From: Hesseltinella vesiculosa
Taxonomy: Eukaryota > Mucoromycota > Mucoromycetes > Mucorales > Cunninghamellaceae
NCBI GenBank assembly: GCA_002104935.1
Contig: MCGT01000044.1
Coordinates: forward strand, 115,815 to 179,814
DNA: 64,000 bases
Direction: 5' to 3'
Positions 27,737 through 40,626 of the stretch are shown here, in pieces. Both the position numbers and the translations under genes were made by a program. How positions within the stretch are numbered: the first letter of the stretch is position 1; each line of letters begins with the position of its first letter. The notes beneath the pieces are model-generated. The model had not been told where the DNA came from and searched no databases. It saw only the letters and a list, made by a program, of their open reading frames with translations.

Positions 27737-29314
27737 ATGAAGAGAGTGAGATCTGAAAATGATAGCAAACGTAAGATATCATGAAAATAAAAGAGAGAGA
27801 AATTGCTAATGCTTTATTGTGCTCCTTCGTCGATTAGCTACTATCAAAAAACAATCTGATATTTTTCAACTAGGCAAGGCATTATTTCGACGAACAGCTA
27901 TACCGAACCGATTAATTGGACGAGAAAGAGAGGTTCAAACTTTGACCAAGTTTTGGAATGAGTTCGTCATTGGTAATCAACCTGGCTGTTTGTACATTTC
28001 TGGCTCGCCTGGTACTGGTAAAACTGCGTTGCTGGCCCATGTGAAGCGAAATATGGCAACCAAGCCTCAACCAAAGAATCATCAAATCAAAACTGTCATG
28101 ATCAACTGTATGGCGATTGATGACCCGAAGTGGATATACGTCAAACTTGTATCTGAATTTGGTTCATCTCAAATGTCTGACAACTGCAGCGAGGCGATAG
28201 TACAAGCAAAGAAACTACTAGTGAATGCAAAGAAGAAAGCCATCAAGTAAGTGAACAACTGCTCTCACTACTCGAACGTTCACATTTTTTTTGTGATAAG
28301 CGTGGTGATATTAGATGAAATCGATCACTTGGTCACCAAGGACCAAGACGTTTTATACACACTCTTTGAATGGGCTTCATTACCTTCTTCTCGATTGGTT
28401 CTCATTGGTATCGCAAACGCATTGGATTTGACAAACAGAGTTTTGCCACGACTTCGAGCTAAAAACTGTAAGGTGCGAGTGGTGAATGTTCTGTGTTTCT
28501 AACTTGACAATGGCTTCTACTTCCTTTAGGTGAGCCGCAGTTACTCAATTTCAATCCTTACCAACCCAGCGACATATCCAACATTATCAAAGATCGACTT
28601 TACAGTTTACAAAATTCCAATAGTGATGATGCCAAGAAAGCCAAAGCCGAGACAAATGACAAGCCTAGCCTCCCTTTGATGCAACCTGCAGCTGTCGAAC
28701 TTTGTGCAAAGAAAGTTGCTGCAAGAAAAGGAGACCTGCGCTCTGCCTTTGACATCTGCCAGCAAGCAATTGAACTTGCCCAGAAAGAACATCGCAAAAA
28801 TCAAGGGCCAGCCAAAAACGTTTTGGGTGATATCAAAAACAATACCAAGCAGCAACCTGCTCCCGAGATAACAACAGACCAACCGTTGGTCACCATACGA
28901 CATGTGATTGCAGCGTCCAATCCTATAACTGCAGCCACTGGTGTCAACAAATTGAAATCCTTAACTTCACAGCAGCAAATTGTTCTTGCAACATTCTTGA
29001 ACGTCAAGCAAAAGAATCCACGGATCCTGTTTATGGACGTAAGCGCTATGAGAGATACAAATACAGATAATTGATACAGCTTTATATATTAGGCTCGAAA
29101 CGAATACATGAACTTGATCAAAGCAAATGGCACGGTGCCTGAATTGTCCAACACTGAATTCCATACCGTTGTCTCAAACATCCAAGATGCTGGTATGGTG
29201 ACAATGAAAATGGCAAAAGAGCACGCCAAGCGACAGATTCTTCTCAACATCGATGACACCGACATTCAAACATTGATTGAACATACCCCACTGTTGAAAA
29301 CACTATTCCAATGA
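27737..29314 (+). CDS. CDC6: Replication licensing ATPase Cdc6/Cdc18
   Basis: AAA+ initiator that, with ORC and Cdt1, loads the MCM helicase. Exon 1 (27737-27770) encodes MKRVRSENDSK, a basic start that may help nuclear import; intron 27771-27837. The body has the entry motif LIGREREVQTLTKFW, Walker A SGSPGTGKTALL, Walker B VVILDEIDHL (after intron 28247-28300), sensor 1 LIGIANALDLT and sensor 2 region RKGDLRSAFDICQQAIELA, followed by a C-terminal winged helix (LTSQQQIVLATFL...VVSNIQDAGMV). Walker and sensor residues are intact. Archaeal-type Orc1/Cdc6 and Orc1 share these motifs, but there is no BAH domain and the length (about 460) fits Cdc6. The short N-terminus leaves little room for the CDK-site tail seen in yeast. 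Confidence 0.88.
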
Positions 29315-29394
29315 ATTACCTGAAATCCATCCAAAAATAAATAAATCTTGCATTTGCAACCAATGTTATATCATACTGCCATGACAAAAAAGAA

Positions 29395-29460
29395 GTGTGA
29401 ACTTGAAACCAACTAGCCCTTGCCTGCAACATGATATTTGGAGGACTCTATTACTGTAGT
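29395..29460 (+). repeat. LTR-like relic related to the sequence at 59.2-59.3 kb
   Basis: Blocks TGTGAACTTGAAACCAA, GCCCTTGCCTGCAACATGAT, and GGAGGACTCTATTACTG recur in the same order, with a few changes and two gaps, at 59,206-59,313, which is the leader/LTR-like region before the second gypsy-like gag. The copy here is shorter and isolated, as expected of an old solo LTR. Confidence 0.5.
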
Positions 29461-29615
29461 TATAGTTTCGCGTGCACTTGATTTTACTTTTGCGCGCACT
29501 ACACATTAATTTGTCGGCTCGTCTCGATTGATTTGTCAGATAAGATAAATTTATTCACGGCTCAAAACTAAAACCAGGCACCCGTCAAATGGTGGAAACC
29601 CGGTCATCCAGCAAT

Positions 29616-31598
29616 CTAGGGAGTGAACAGCACACGTAGGGTGTTCGTATTTCCTAAGCCGCCTTTCCAGCCTTGCACAGCCACGACTGGCTGACCGTGT
29701 TTCAAGAGGCCATATTTGATAGCCTGTTCCATGCCCCACATAATTCGAGCATCTACATCCTCTTGCCATGGGGCATAATCAGCAGGGCTGAGGTGAGCAA
29801 CAGCATTTGATCCTGGAGAAACATGCGAAGTGAGAGAGTTTGCTTTCTTTGGATAATGGAATGGGAAGCAGCCACGATAACTATCGGCAATGGAAGTGAA
29901 TATGTCAGCAATAGTTTTAAAGTGTGAAATAAATTACAGGTGGACGTGACGAGCTGTCTGATCATTGCGTGTGACTACAATAATGGGTGCTTCGGGGCGA
30001 TACTTGGAGAGCAGTCGGGCCGTATTTCCGGAAGTTGATAAGACAATAATGGCACCAGCTTTCTGTTCAAGAGCAGCACTCACAGCAGCACAAGCAACAG
30101 TTTCTGTGGTCTCCGTAGGAAGAGCTGTCAACTGGCGAAGTTCATTGAAGACGGCAGGATAGCATAGCACGGACTCAGCCAGCAGACAAATATCATGCAT
30201 AGTCTTGACAGATTCCACTGGATAGCTTCCTTTGGCAGTTTCACCAGATAACATAACACAGTCAGCGCCATCTAAAACAGCATTAGACACATCCGAGACT
30301 TCAGCACGGGTTGGGCGAGGATTATATGTCATAGACTCGAGCATTTGAGTAGCGCAGATCACAGGCTTGCCTGCCAAGTTGCACTTTTTGATCATCATTT
30401 TCTGAGCGATAAATACGCGCTCCAGGGGGATTTCAATACCCATGTCCTATTGGAAGAAAAATGAAATAAGCAAGACGCATGCTTCATATTGCTTGTTTCC
30501 TGCAAGATACATACGCCTCTTGCCACCATGACGCCATCCGTTTCCTTCAAGATGTCATCGAAATTTTGAACACCTTGGTGGTTTTCAATTTTGGAAATAA
30601 TCTTGATGTTTTTGCCATCTTCGCCTAGGATTGCTCGGATATCCCGCACATCTTGACCACGACGAACGAATGAAGCAAAAATAAGGTCGACACCGTTCTT
30701 TACACCAAACCGCAAATCAGCTTTGTCTTTTTCGGACAGAGCTGGCAAATCCACATCCGTGCCAGGCAGGTTCACACCTTTACGGGAACAGAGCTTCCCA
30801 TTGTTGCATGCCTTGACTCGAACAGCCTTGTCATCGATGACTTCCAATACTTCAAAGGAGAGAACACCATCATCCACGTAGATCTTTTTTCCTACTTTAA
30901 TCACTTTGGGCAAATTCTTGTAGTCGATAAACATGACCGCGCCATCACACCCATCACTGAATTGATTGTCTGTGCTGAAAACCATTTCATGACCAGCTTG
31001 GATAGGAACCTCTACGCCGCCTTTCATGTTCCCAGTACGAATTTCAGGACCCTTGTTATCCAAGGCAATAGCAACAGGACGGCCAGGGTACACTGTTAAG
31101 AGAGTGCCAAGTCAGTTTATGATTTAATGACGAATTAGTAAACCATCAGTATTAACTTACACTCTACACTCTTGCGCGTGTTGTCAATGACGGATTGATG
31201 ATACTAAATATCAAAATGAAATTTGTTCAGCCATCGTCCAATACCATCGCCACTTATCGATGCAGATCTCCGACAGGTATAAGCTTTGTCCCCAACAAAT
31301 CCTGCCCAACACAGCGCTTGCCATCCTTCACCAAAACTGTAAATACTTACTTCGTATGAGCCATGAGAAAAGTTCATGCGGACCACATTCAAACCGGCAT
31401 TGCGCAGTTGGGTGATCATCTCTACGCTATTCGTATTGGGACCTATTGAACGAGCTGAGTTTCCGATATTTTTCAGGGGAAAGCCATACCAATTGTGCCA
31501 ATGATGCTTGATTTACGACCGGCAGTTGGTTCAATATCCACATTCATTTGAGAGATCCATTGAACATTGGATGAGACTTCTGGAAGGATAGGCGCCAT
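29616..31598 (-). CDS. Pyruvate kinase
   Basis: Converts phosphoenolpyruvate and ADP to pyruvate and ATP, the last step of glycolysis. The N-terminus [17 protein letters not shown] is spliced to the A domain ([31 protein letters not shown]). The B domain carries [12 protein letters not shown]. The active-site strand reads [19 protein letters not shown] and [16 protein letters not shown], then the signature CATQMLESM and [21 protein letters not shown]. The C domain ends [16 protein letters not shown]. Six exons, one of them a micro-exon ([14 protein letters not shown] near 31,161-31,204). All catalytic residues (Arg of NFSHG, Lys of SKIEN, Glu/Asp of GDMG) are present. A diverged solo LTR lies about 330 bp upstream of the start. 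Confidence 0.95.
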
Positions 31599-32264
31599 AA
31601 TAATAAAATAAAGCAAATTTCCAAACGAGAAATTTAAGTGAGAAAAGAAAGGATTAAAAAAAAAAACACTCTCAGATTTTTGAGACGAGGCGACGTCGGA
31701 CTTGCCTGCTTGTTTGCATCCCTCTTTTTTACCTTACATTCGGCAATGTCTCTGCCGTAGTTTTTTACCGGGGAGACAGCTGTAGTATCTCTAGCTGGTG
31801 GCTCGTAGCTTACAGTAAATTACTTCTGGAGCGTCCGACTAGCCCTGCCAAAGCAACATCAAACGAAACTGGAGGAGCCAAAAAATAATGCGTACCTTCC
31901 TAATTTGGTTCGCCCTCTCAACCTGTTCTTTTTTTTATCTTTTCGCACGCATATAAAACCACTCACTTACAGTGGCAAGTTATTTTATTAATCCCTAATA
32001 TTGCAATAGCATCAAAATAAAGGCTTTTTTATACTGTTTCCTTTTTTCCAAAGTCTTATCAAAAATTACCAAGGCAAATCACCGGTACTAGAAAACAGGA
32101 GATGAAGAAACGCTGTAACGGCTGCCAGCACAACAGAAACGACGCTACAACCGATATCAAAAATAACTAAACACTGTGTACTCTCTTTCTCTCCTCTCTC
32201 TCTGACATATTTGCCAAGCTGAGATCTTTTCAAGTGTCACCGGATTCAATTACTGTATTGCAGC
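31599..32264. other. Intergenic region with a solo LTR relic
   Basis: Upstream region of pyruvate kinase (minus) and downstream region of the phospholipase gene (minus). The middle is occupied by the LTR relic listed separately; a CT-rich stretch lies at 32,180-32,205. No gene recognised. Confidence 0.5.
31925..32055 (+). repeat. Diverged solo LTR of the young Ty3/gypsy family
   Basis: About 120 bases align without large gaps to 53,010-53,145 of the intact LTR: CGCACGCATATAAAACCACT against GCACGTATACAAAAACCACT, shared TAATCCCTAATA, (CA)AATAAAGG and TATACTGTTTCCTTTTT. It keeps the TATA-like and AATAAA signals of the LTR. No internal retroelement sequence is next to it, so it is a solo or fragmentary LTR. 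Confidence 0.75.
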
Positions 32265-33790
32265 TTATGGAAAATCGGTAATATCTGGCAATGAGGAGGG
32301 TGTGTTGGAGCGGAATTTCTTAGTGAACAGATGCTCAAATGTCGAAGACCAAGCAGTGCGAGGTGTCAAATTCTCCAAATCCCATAATTTAGCCAGGAAA
32401 CCAAGGATAGAGGCGTTACTGTATTCACCGCCATTGTTGGTGCCCTTGTGTTCGACGTGGTTCTTGGGAAGCCAGGGAGACATGAGTACAACAGGGATAC
32501 GGACGCCTAAACGAGTGAAATCAAACGTGTGCCCTTTCTCAGTGTATGTCAAATTGTCACCAGCTGGGACATTCACAGGGGGCGGCACGTGATCTAGCGA
32601 AAAGGAAGTGTCAGAAAAATACGAATGCGTGAAATAACAAAGTACCTCCGAAACCACCGTGTTCATCGAAAGTAAGAATAAACAACGTTTCGTTCCATTG
32701 AGGGGAGTTGCGAACAGATTCATACACGGTCTTGATGAATTGTTCACCAGTCTCAATTGGGCTGGGAGCTATTCATAGCGAAGGATGGCGAATGAGCAAG
32801 GGTAGCATCTCAACCAATCGAAAACTTACGATGGAAACTGTCATATGAACAGCATTCAGGATTGATGTAGGAAAATGCTGGCAAAGTACCAGCAGCTGCA
32901 TCTACCAAAAATTGCTTAAATGGTTTAACATTGGTCTTGGCAGCACCACTTTCAACGGTCCATTTATAAAACAGCGCGTCTGGATTGAAGCCTGTGACAC
33001 CAGCAGGGGCAGGGGGTACAATATAGCCAGTGTCTGAGTTGGTAGAATTGGAATAGTTGATCCAAGTGATGTTCTTTTCAGACAGTTGCTGGAAGATTGA
33101 TTTTTGAGGAAGACCGCCGTAATTGAATAGATTATCGTTTCTACCATGTCCATAAGATGTACCCGATGTAACATAGGCACGGTTGGGGTTTGTGGGGCCG
33201 CTGACATCTATTTAAAATGCATTCAATGAGTGGAATGAATAAATGCATTTGTGCCGACGTGTCATACCGCAAAACCAACGGTCAAAGAGCACAAAATTAC
33301 GAGCCATAGAAGCAAAGACTGGGATGTGCTTTTCAGTGTAATAATTGATGACTTCTGAAGCGCGAGTAAGGTTGTTCGTCTTGTATGAACTCTCTTGCTC
33401 AGTAACAAAGCCTTGCATGGAGGCAGCAAGTTTGCCAGACTTGATCGCGCTTTCACTTGGATCTGCTGTGCCAAACAGCTGAACGTTGACGCCAGACATA
33501 CTGTGATTAGGGTCGTCACCTGCAACATTATGAGCTGCATCCAACTGGTTAGCACAAACTTGCTGGCTTTTAGTATCCGTGATATTTGAGGGATTGCAGT
33601 ATTTGTGATGAGCAAGACCATTGATTTCCTTGTTGTATGTAAAGCCTCCTGCAAAGGTATCAAAAGACCGATTTTCTTGCACAAGAACAACGACGTTTTT
33701 GATCTTGGACTTCCAGTCAGCAGAAGTAGGGGCAGCCAATGCTGTAGCAGCTGCAATGCAAAGCAGCGAAAGTTTTCCAATCAAAACCAT
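32265..33790 (-). CDS. Secreted phospholipase C/acid phosphatase (phosphoesterase family)
   Basis: Starts with a clear signal peptide ([20 protein letters not shown]). The phosphoesterase-family core begins [18 protein letters not shown], where Glu-Asn bind metal, and continues with [42 protein letters not shown] and [10 protein letters not shown]. The FDEHGG-DHV motif, rebuilt across an intron near 32,594-32,645, matches fungal and bacterial phospholipase C and acid phosphatases. Three introns. It probably releases phosphate from phospholipids or phosphoesters outside the cell or at the wall. A TATAAA-like box lies about 60 bases upstream on the minus strand (33,846-33,851). Confidence 0.88.
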
Positions 33791-34090
33791 GGTGAAGTGC
33801 TGGCAATAAGGAAAAGTGGAAAGGAATAAAAGGGTACCGAAGCTCTTTATAAAAGTTATGATATTCCTGATATGGTATGTGACACAAATGCGCCAATTTT
33901 GTAACATTTTTTTGAACGTGGCTGCAGTCCAAGGTGATTGTTCGTTCTAAAGATACTGTGTAACAGCTGTGATGTTGCATTTAAACCCTGTAAACGTGAA
34001 GAAACAGAACTGCTCATTTGCTGATATACTATTTGTAAACAAGATCGCACAATGGTACAATGAACACTCATTTATTGTGTGGAACATCAT

Positions 34091-37000
34091 TCACGCAAAA
34101 GATCTCAACCGCTTGGATGATCTTGTACCGGCATTCGGGCTTGAGTCACGGCTTGAAATGGAACTTTGGTTCAAATCGGCAGGTGAACTCTACAAAAAGA
34201 AAATAATGTATTTTCCTCGACCGCTGTCATATCAAACTTACCATCGAAGATAAGCGCAAATCCATCGATTCGGCCATTAACGACTGCAGTTTAGTGATTT
34301 CACCCCGAAGCTTATACTCGCGGATGCCTTTGGGATTGAGCCATGCCAGAAGTTGCTGAATCTATTAACAGAAACTTCCAATGAGATGACGATGCTTCCT
34401 TTTAGCATTAGCAGGTTAGTACCTCGGCGGGCTCCGAATAATACCGCCACCATGAATTGGAAGCTTGTTGATGGTATCGATGGGATAACTCGCTGTGGGA
34501 TTTACATTGACGGTGAGCCAGGTTTGGGCAGTGTGCGTCAACTTCTTCCATGCTGTTTTTCAGCAACCCTGTCTGATATTGAAGCCAGTTGTGCTCATCT
34601 AACAGATCTTGTTCCTTCATCAGTTCCAAAACGAAGGCAAAACCACCACCGTGCCCATATGATGGGATATCCGAGGTATGCTCTTCAAGTAGCATCTGGT
34701 CGCGACAAACCATTTCCATGACGTCGCTGTCACAAGGAGATTGCACAAACAGACGACCAGTACCGTGCTCTAGGGCTCCTACGTTGTCCAAGTAGTAATA
34801 TCGGTTGAAAAAACGGTCCTTTCCCAATAAGCGAAAGCGCAAAGTCGAAAATCGGCGGATTGTTCGGTCGAGCTTCTCTTCTTTTTGTTTAAGTGCGAGT
34901 TCATCTTCTTCCAGTTGGTGTCGAGGGTCCTTGAGTCGGTCCGGTTCAGACAGATAGTTTTCATCATTCTCAGCTTCTGTTGCTTGTTTCGCGCCATCCT
35001 TCGTGTTTCGAAGGACTTCGCCTTTATACGACGGCGGTCGTAACCGAATACTCCGACGATGATCACTAGAATCCCTAAAGGAATAAATGTTAACTGCTTG
35101 TATCCTAATACAACACTCTGTGCGTACTCTTCCACATCAGAGCTGCTAGCCTCGATTTCAGAGTCATTCTGGTCTTCAGAGATACTGTCATTAACGATTT
35201 GCGATTCTTCTGCGGCATCTGGACTGGCAATTGCCTTTTGCTCTGCAACTTGTTCCTTGTCCAGAGCTGATTTTCTCAAGGAACTAGAAACAATAAATGA
35301 AAAATTCAGCAACTGACGCAACGTGGCTGCTCATATACGTACATCAATTTGGACTCTCTGTTGAGTTCTACGCGCTGTCGCCGAAGTTCACCCAATTGTT
35401 CTTGACACTCATCCATATAAGACCTATGATATTGGTCAGTTGCTGCTCTTGTTTGTTGCTTTTTCGGCCTTACTTGATACTTTGAGATTCATTGACAGTG
35501 TTCACTAAGAACTTCAACAATGCGAGTCTCTTTTCGGCATCCAATGAGGCAAATTGGCGATCACGATCTGCTATAGTACTATGTACTCTTGGTACAAGAT
35601 GATCGACGTACGCATCAAGATTGTCCAGCACGGTGGGAAACGCAACGTCATTTAGACAGCCAATTAGCGCAAGCACCCAGTTGCGCTTATCGCTTCGGAT
35701 TTCTTTGTTGTCCCAGCCTCGGGAAATTCGTAGAGGCTCTTTATGTCGCCAAGTCATTCGTCCATCGTGTGCGTCGGTGCCAGATTGCTCATTATCTATT
35801 GTATTTCTCGTCACAGTGTGGGTAGCTTTGCTTCTCTGGCCAGGGTGACTTCCACCTTCTTGATCTTCACTGTCTGAAGACATATCATGCTCCTCCAAAT
35901 AGTCATGCAAAAGGTTACCATTAATCAAATCACTGGGGGTCCCGCTCATTCGATCCTTGATAATGACATTAAGCAAAGCAACAAATGCGTTAATAATGGG
36001 TCCAACTGGGTTAGCATTGCTAAAAGCAGGCACGCTATCATTGTCCGAGCATTGACAAGTAATGGCTTTTTCAAAACTGTCAACATCATGAATTTGCACC
36101 TGAAGAGGCTGGGCAAAAACAGCCATAAAAGACCAACACATCAACATGGCTTCAAATTGTTGATCGTCCAAGGTAGAGGCTGACATTCTAAAATGCGGTT
36201 TTGGTCGAGGCGCACGGCCACCGGATGGGTAGGGAATATTGGATGGAGTGTCACAAGTCGGTCTCCTTGGAGTCATGTCGATCAGTGTCCAGTAATTGTT
36301 TGGATCCCTCCTATATATGGGCAAATCCAAATCTTCAATTGGGTATTTCACAGCAGCTTGCTTCCGTCGCTCTTCACGGATCCGCTCCCTTTCCATTCGC
36401 TGCACTTCTTTCAGTCGTTGGTTTTCTTCCTTTCGATACTGTCTTTCTGATTCACGCAGAGATTGGCTATCCAAGTGTTGTGAAGCAGGCCATTCAACGG
36501 GAGTTAATGCTCTGCTCTGTCTGAGATAAATGCTATTTGTAAGGTGTTGGCCACGCTTTTTCACCATGTCTTGATATGCGACTTCTTGACGTATTTGCAA
36601 TTGGATTGGCAGATCCACAGAGATATCGTAATGCTGAGCTACATGCTCCTAAAAAAATGTATGCGTTTCAAAGGTGGAGCACATACTATTATATTACAGA
36701 TGTTTTACCTTTAACAACCATGGTGCTTCAGCATAGGCATCTCTTGTTGCACATTCACGAATAAGCTGCTGCAATGTTGGAATGCTGAACCACAGAGGGT
36801 CGCGACGAAATTCATCTGCGTCAATGTTTCGCACGCTCTGTTCCAGTGGTGACCCAAAGTGATCAATAAGCTGGATACGGTATTCGACTCGACGGTCGGT
36901 TTGGACTTGAGCAGATGCTGGCTCAGGGTTTACAAAGGCATCTGGGAATCGCAGCCGCCCGTTTGCCTGGCGTGGCATAGCAGTTTCAGAAATCAAAACA

Positions 37001-37646
37001 TTAGGATTGGGTATGACATCCAAAATTCGACCATAGTAGCTAAAAATGCAAGTTGCGTCCTCAGTCATCATACCTTGAGAACATATTGGAAGAGTCAACT
37101 TACGTTTGCCCACCAAGAATGCATTGCACAACTTCACCTGGAGCATAATTGAATTGGTAATGTTGATATAAATCATCAGCAAGCTCCTCGAGGCTCATCG
37201 TTTCTGCGTGATGCAACAGCATAATAATAAGTAAATTTGAATGATTGCGACTTGTAGACTCTTACTGAACTGAACATGAGCAAGCAGTCTCTTTCTGAGT
37301 GTTGGACAAAGCTGATATTCAACCCGGGCTTTCTCACCAACTTCACTTTCTAGCGCTTGAGAGTATGTCAATTTTTGCCGTCCAGTCATTTCACATTCCC
37401 AAACAGGTCTTTCATAGAGCATCCATTTTTTGATGTATGATCTAAAATAACAATTAGTAGGTTAAGGAGAATCATATGCCGTCTGATATATGCGTTAAAT
37501 GATAACAATCAATAATAAAAAGGATGCTCGTAAGTTGTGAAGACTTCATTGGTGGATCCCATAAAGTAAACCTGCCGAAGGCGCCGTTTCTTGTCCAAAC
37601 GTAACGGCGAGGAAAGTGGATGACGCTTCTTATTTAGTAAAGGCAT
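34091..37646 (-). CDS. ACF1/ITC1-type subunit of an ISWI remodelling complex (WAC-DDT-WHIM)
   Basis: Large nuclear protein. The N-terminus MPLLNKKRHP...NEVFTTYE-SYIKKWMLYERPVWECEMTGRQKLTY is the WAC domain of Acf1/Itc1 that binds DNA beside the remodeler. A highly charged helical region (ESERQYRKEENQRLKEVQRM) precedes a DDT domain (near 36,100: FEAMLMCWSFMAVFAQPL), and WHIM-type motifs follow (GKDRFFNRYYYLDNVG; IQQLLAWLNPKGIREYKL), which contact ISWI. It ends in a basic, serine-rich tail (SSKRLRSFA). The first intron appears to start with GC (GA|GCATCC, near 37,535); no GT donor keeps the frame. The partner is presumably an ISWI-type ATPase encoded elsewhere. The exon boundaries at the C-terminus are less certain than the domains. 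Confidence 0.82.
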
Positions 37647-37807
37647 GCCTTGAAAGGGCTTTTGTGAAGAGTAGATGCCTTATATCTTGCGTGGAAGCGA
37701 CGAAAAAAAAAGAGGAGCTCCCGATTTTTACTTCAATTTTTTTTTTTTTGTGGATCTTTTTTTATTTAAGTGTTGATCTTTTTTGATATTCTCTTCGACA
37801 TTTGACA

Positions 37808-38313
37808 ATGGCACGACATCATCCAGATCTTATATTTTGTCGAAAGCAGCCTGGAATAGCTATTGGAAGAGTATGCGAAAAATGCGATGGTAAATGTGTG
37901 ATTTGCGACAGGTTCGTTCGTATATCCAGTTTAGATTATTTCACAATAACTCATTTTCTTACTAAGCTACGTGAGGCCAGCAACTTTGGTACGGATCTGT
38001 GATGAATGTAACTTTGGTAAAGTTTATTAGATCCACATTGCTTTTATTTATTAAATGATTTTCTAGGCTCATTCCAAGGTAGATGCGTCGTCTGCGGTGG
38101 CCCAGGTGTATCCGATGCTTACTACTGTGTAAGCTGTACTCGGTTAGAAAAGGATCGTGATGGTTGCCCGAAAATTATAAATCTCGGATCTTCAAAAACT
38201 GGTAATTGTGATCATGACCATGTGTCTCTTCACTTCGCTGACTGCTGGTTTTTTTTTTTTTTGTAACAGACCTCTTTTATGAGCGGAAAAAATTTGGATT
38301 CAAAAATGGTTGA
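37808..38313 (+). CDS. RDS3: PHF5A/Rds3, zinc protein of the SF3b spliceosome complex
   Basis: Four exons encode a protein of about 110 residues starting [20 protein letters not shown] and ending RKKFGFKNG. The zinc-knot cysteines occur in CxxC pairs (CEKC, CVIC, CDEC, CVVC, CVSC), arranged as in the very conserved PHF5A/Rds3. It sits in SF3b at the branch point during U2 snRNP binding. A methionine two codons upstream (MTMARHH frame) is not conserved, so ATG 37808 is used. The length matches the family exactly. Confidence 0.95.
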
Positions 38314-38672
38314 CCTGTATTGCTAAATCCAATACGTACGCTTTTATTCGTCAATGTTCATCGCAAAACAAATAAAAAATGTCGCAAAGCAAAAACGAAT
38401 TCAAAAGACCATCACTGACTAGTGCTGGAAAATCCCAAGTACTGTACCTACGACAGCTCTTGCCGCAAAGTATGGACTGGACGTGCCTCGCACAGCCCAG
38501 CGGGGTGGTGACGAGGAAGCAACCCTGAAATCCAACAAAGGAAATTCCGGTATTGGCTCCCTCTCTTTCGAATGGAGATTCTGAAACAGGAGCTAAGTGT
38601 TTCGCAAAAGTTTGGTACAAATTCCAAGAATAAAGGAAGTTTTCTTCCTTTTTCTTCTCATGAATACCAAGA
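38314..38672. other. Intergenic region between RDS3 and the AVT-type transporter
   Basis: RDS3 3' end and the leader of the transporter gene. Only short open frames on either strand; nothing recognised. Confidence 0.45.
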
Positions 38673-40583
38673 ATGGATATTGATTTTGAGCAGCAGAATG
38701 TCACCGCTTCCCGTACCCTTTCCAACGCCCTTCAGGAAGGATACGGATCGCTTGAAACTCCATACCATTGTAACTCCCTCTCCAGGTTCCAGTCTGGGGT
38801 TACTCACAAATCACAGGCACAGTCGTTCCTCACTGCATTGGAGTCTTTGTCAGAATCGTGTACAAGGCTTTCTGTGGTATACACCGCTGAAAACTTGACC
38901 ATGTTGGCCTCACAGTACGAAAATGAAACATACAGAAGCCTAACTCGGGATTACATATCCAAAGGGTCTGCGGACACAAGTTTCGGTGCATACGATGCCT
39001 GCCATGACCTGACGCATTATTCATCGATGTCTTCCCTACTTTCCGAATACACGGAACTCTCTGCTCCTTTGAAATCGTCATACCTACACTCTGTATTTAA
39101 TGCTGTCAATGTCCTCATTGGCGTTGGCGTGTTAGCGCTACCGTTTGCTTTTCGGATAACCGGGTGGGCACTTGGAACGTTATTGCTATTATTCTGTTGC
39201 TTCATTACAAATTATACAGCGAAGGTGATTATCCGATGTCTGGAGGGTCGACCAGGGACGGGAAGTTATGGCGACATGGGTGCGATTGCTTTTGGTCCGC
39301 GAGGCCGCACCGTGGTAGGTGGCGTATTCGTCATCGAATTAATTACAATTGGGTATTTTATTGATTAGGAACTCTTTTTATAGACACTAATAAGTTTGTT
39401 TTTATTTCTTGCAGTGTTGCCATGATCATCCTTTTGGGTGATGCGCTAATGTCAATTTTCTCGTCCGTTCCTTTGATGTCCAGCCGAATTATTGCATATA
39501 TTTTAACTCTTCCCACACTTTACCTTCCAATTCGAAAACTAGCCTACGGAAGCTTTGTTGGAATTGTAAGCTGCTTTGCTCTACTGACAATAGTATTGTA
39601 CGATGGAATCACCAAGCGGCATGCTCCCGGAAGTCTACTTGAACCACAGGTTAGTATCTCAAGGTGATGACACGTGATCATGGAGTACCTAACTCAATCA
39701 AATTACCGATTTCGCAGCCAACGAACTTGCTTCCGTCAAATATTTATGCCGTGCCGCTGTCTTTTGGTCTGATTATGTCAGGGTTTACAGGTAAGCATTC
39801 TATTTATGCTACAAAATTAAATTTTAGGTATCCATTCACCGGCTTTACAGGTCACGCAGTCTTTCCAGCCATCCATCGCGATATGGAAGAACCAAAGCAC
39901 TATAGCCGTGTTGTCAACACTAGCTATGTCATTACCATAATTACGTACGTTTCAATGGCATGGGCTGGATATACAATGTTTGGTGATTTTACGCTGTCGG
40001 AGGTAAGCTGTTTTTATCGAATCGATGGCAGCAAGTTAACACATTTTACGTTAGATCACTCAAAATCTTGCCAACATTCAAGAATACAATCAAGTTTTAA
40101 ATGGTTTTGTTCTCTGGCTGGTGTTTCTAACCCCAATATCAAAATATGGTGTTATGATGACCCCATTGATAATGACACTAGAAAAATCTGTCTGGTCTTG
40201 GCCACTTATTCAAGATTGGTGCCAACATTCTAATTCAAGAATGATACTGATATCTGGCCTAGACAGACTACTTCTACATACTTTCGTAGTCGGTATAGCT
40301 ATCGCATTTCCCAACTTTGATCGAGTTATGGTATTTCCAATTATTTATACATTCCGTGTCCTCAGGGCCTCACGATGGGTTTTTTTATCGGCCATAGTCC
40401 TTGCTAGGCTCCTTGTTCAGCTTTGGAATATCTGTAATATTCCCACTGCTTTGTCATTTCCAGCTATTCCATCAGGAAATGTCACTCTCCCAGCGCATAA
40501 TGGACGCGTCTATTTTAGCCATTACGTTTGTCCTTGCCATCCTTGGGACAGCATGGAGCTTTTTTCCCCAGCAAGTAGTGTGA
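38673..40583 (+). CDS. Vacuolar amino acid transporter (AVT1-like, AAAP family)
   Basis: A soluble, serine/tyrosine-rich N-terminus of about 140 residues precedes the AAAP core. The family entry motif FNAVNVLIGVGVLALPFAF is present, followed by hydrophobic segments (LLLLFCCFITNYTAKVII, GGVFVIELITIGVAMIILLGD, SFGLIMSGFTGHAVFPAIHRDM, VITIITYVSMAWAGYTMFG) and a last exon of two membrane spans ending FFPQQVV. About ten or eleven membrane segments in total. Introns start near 39355, 39652, 39791, 40002 and 40330. The GHAVFPAIHRDM block is typical of the yeast Avt1 group, which moves neutral amino acids across the vacuolar membrane. It converges with the kelch-BTB gene, with 43 bases between stops. 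Confidence 0.85.
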
Positions 40584-40626
40584 AACATGACCTTTATTAT
40601 GATGTAACCATCTTCAGTAAACGGGA

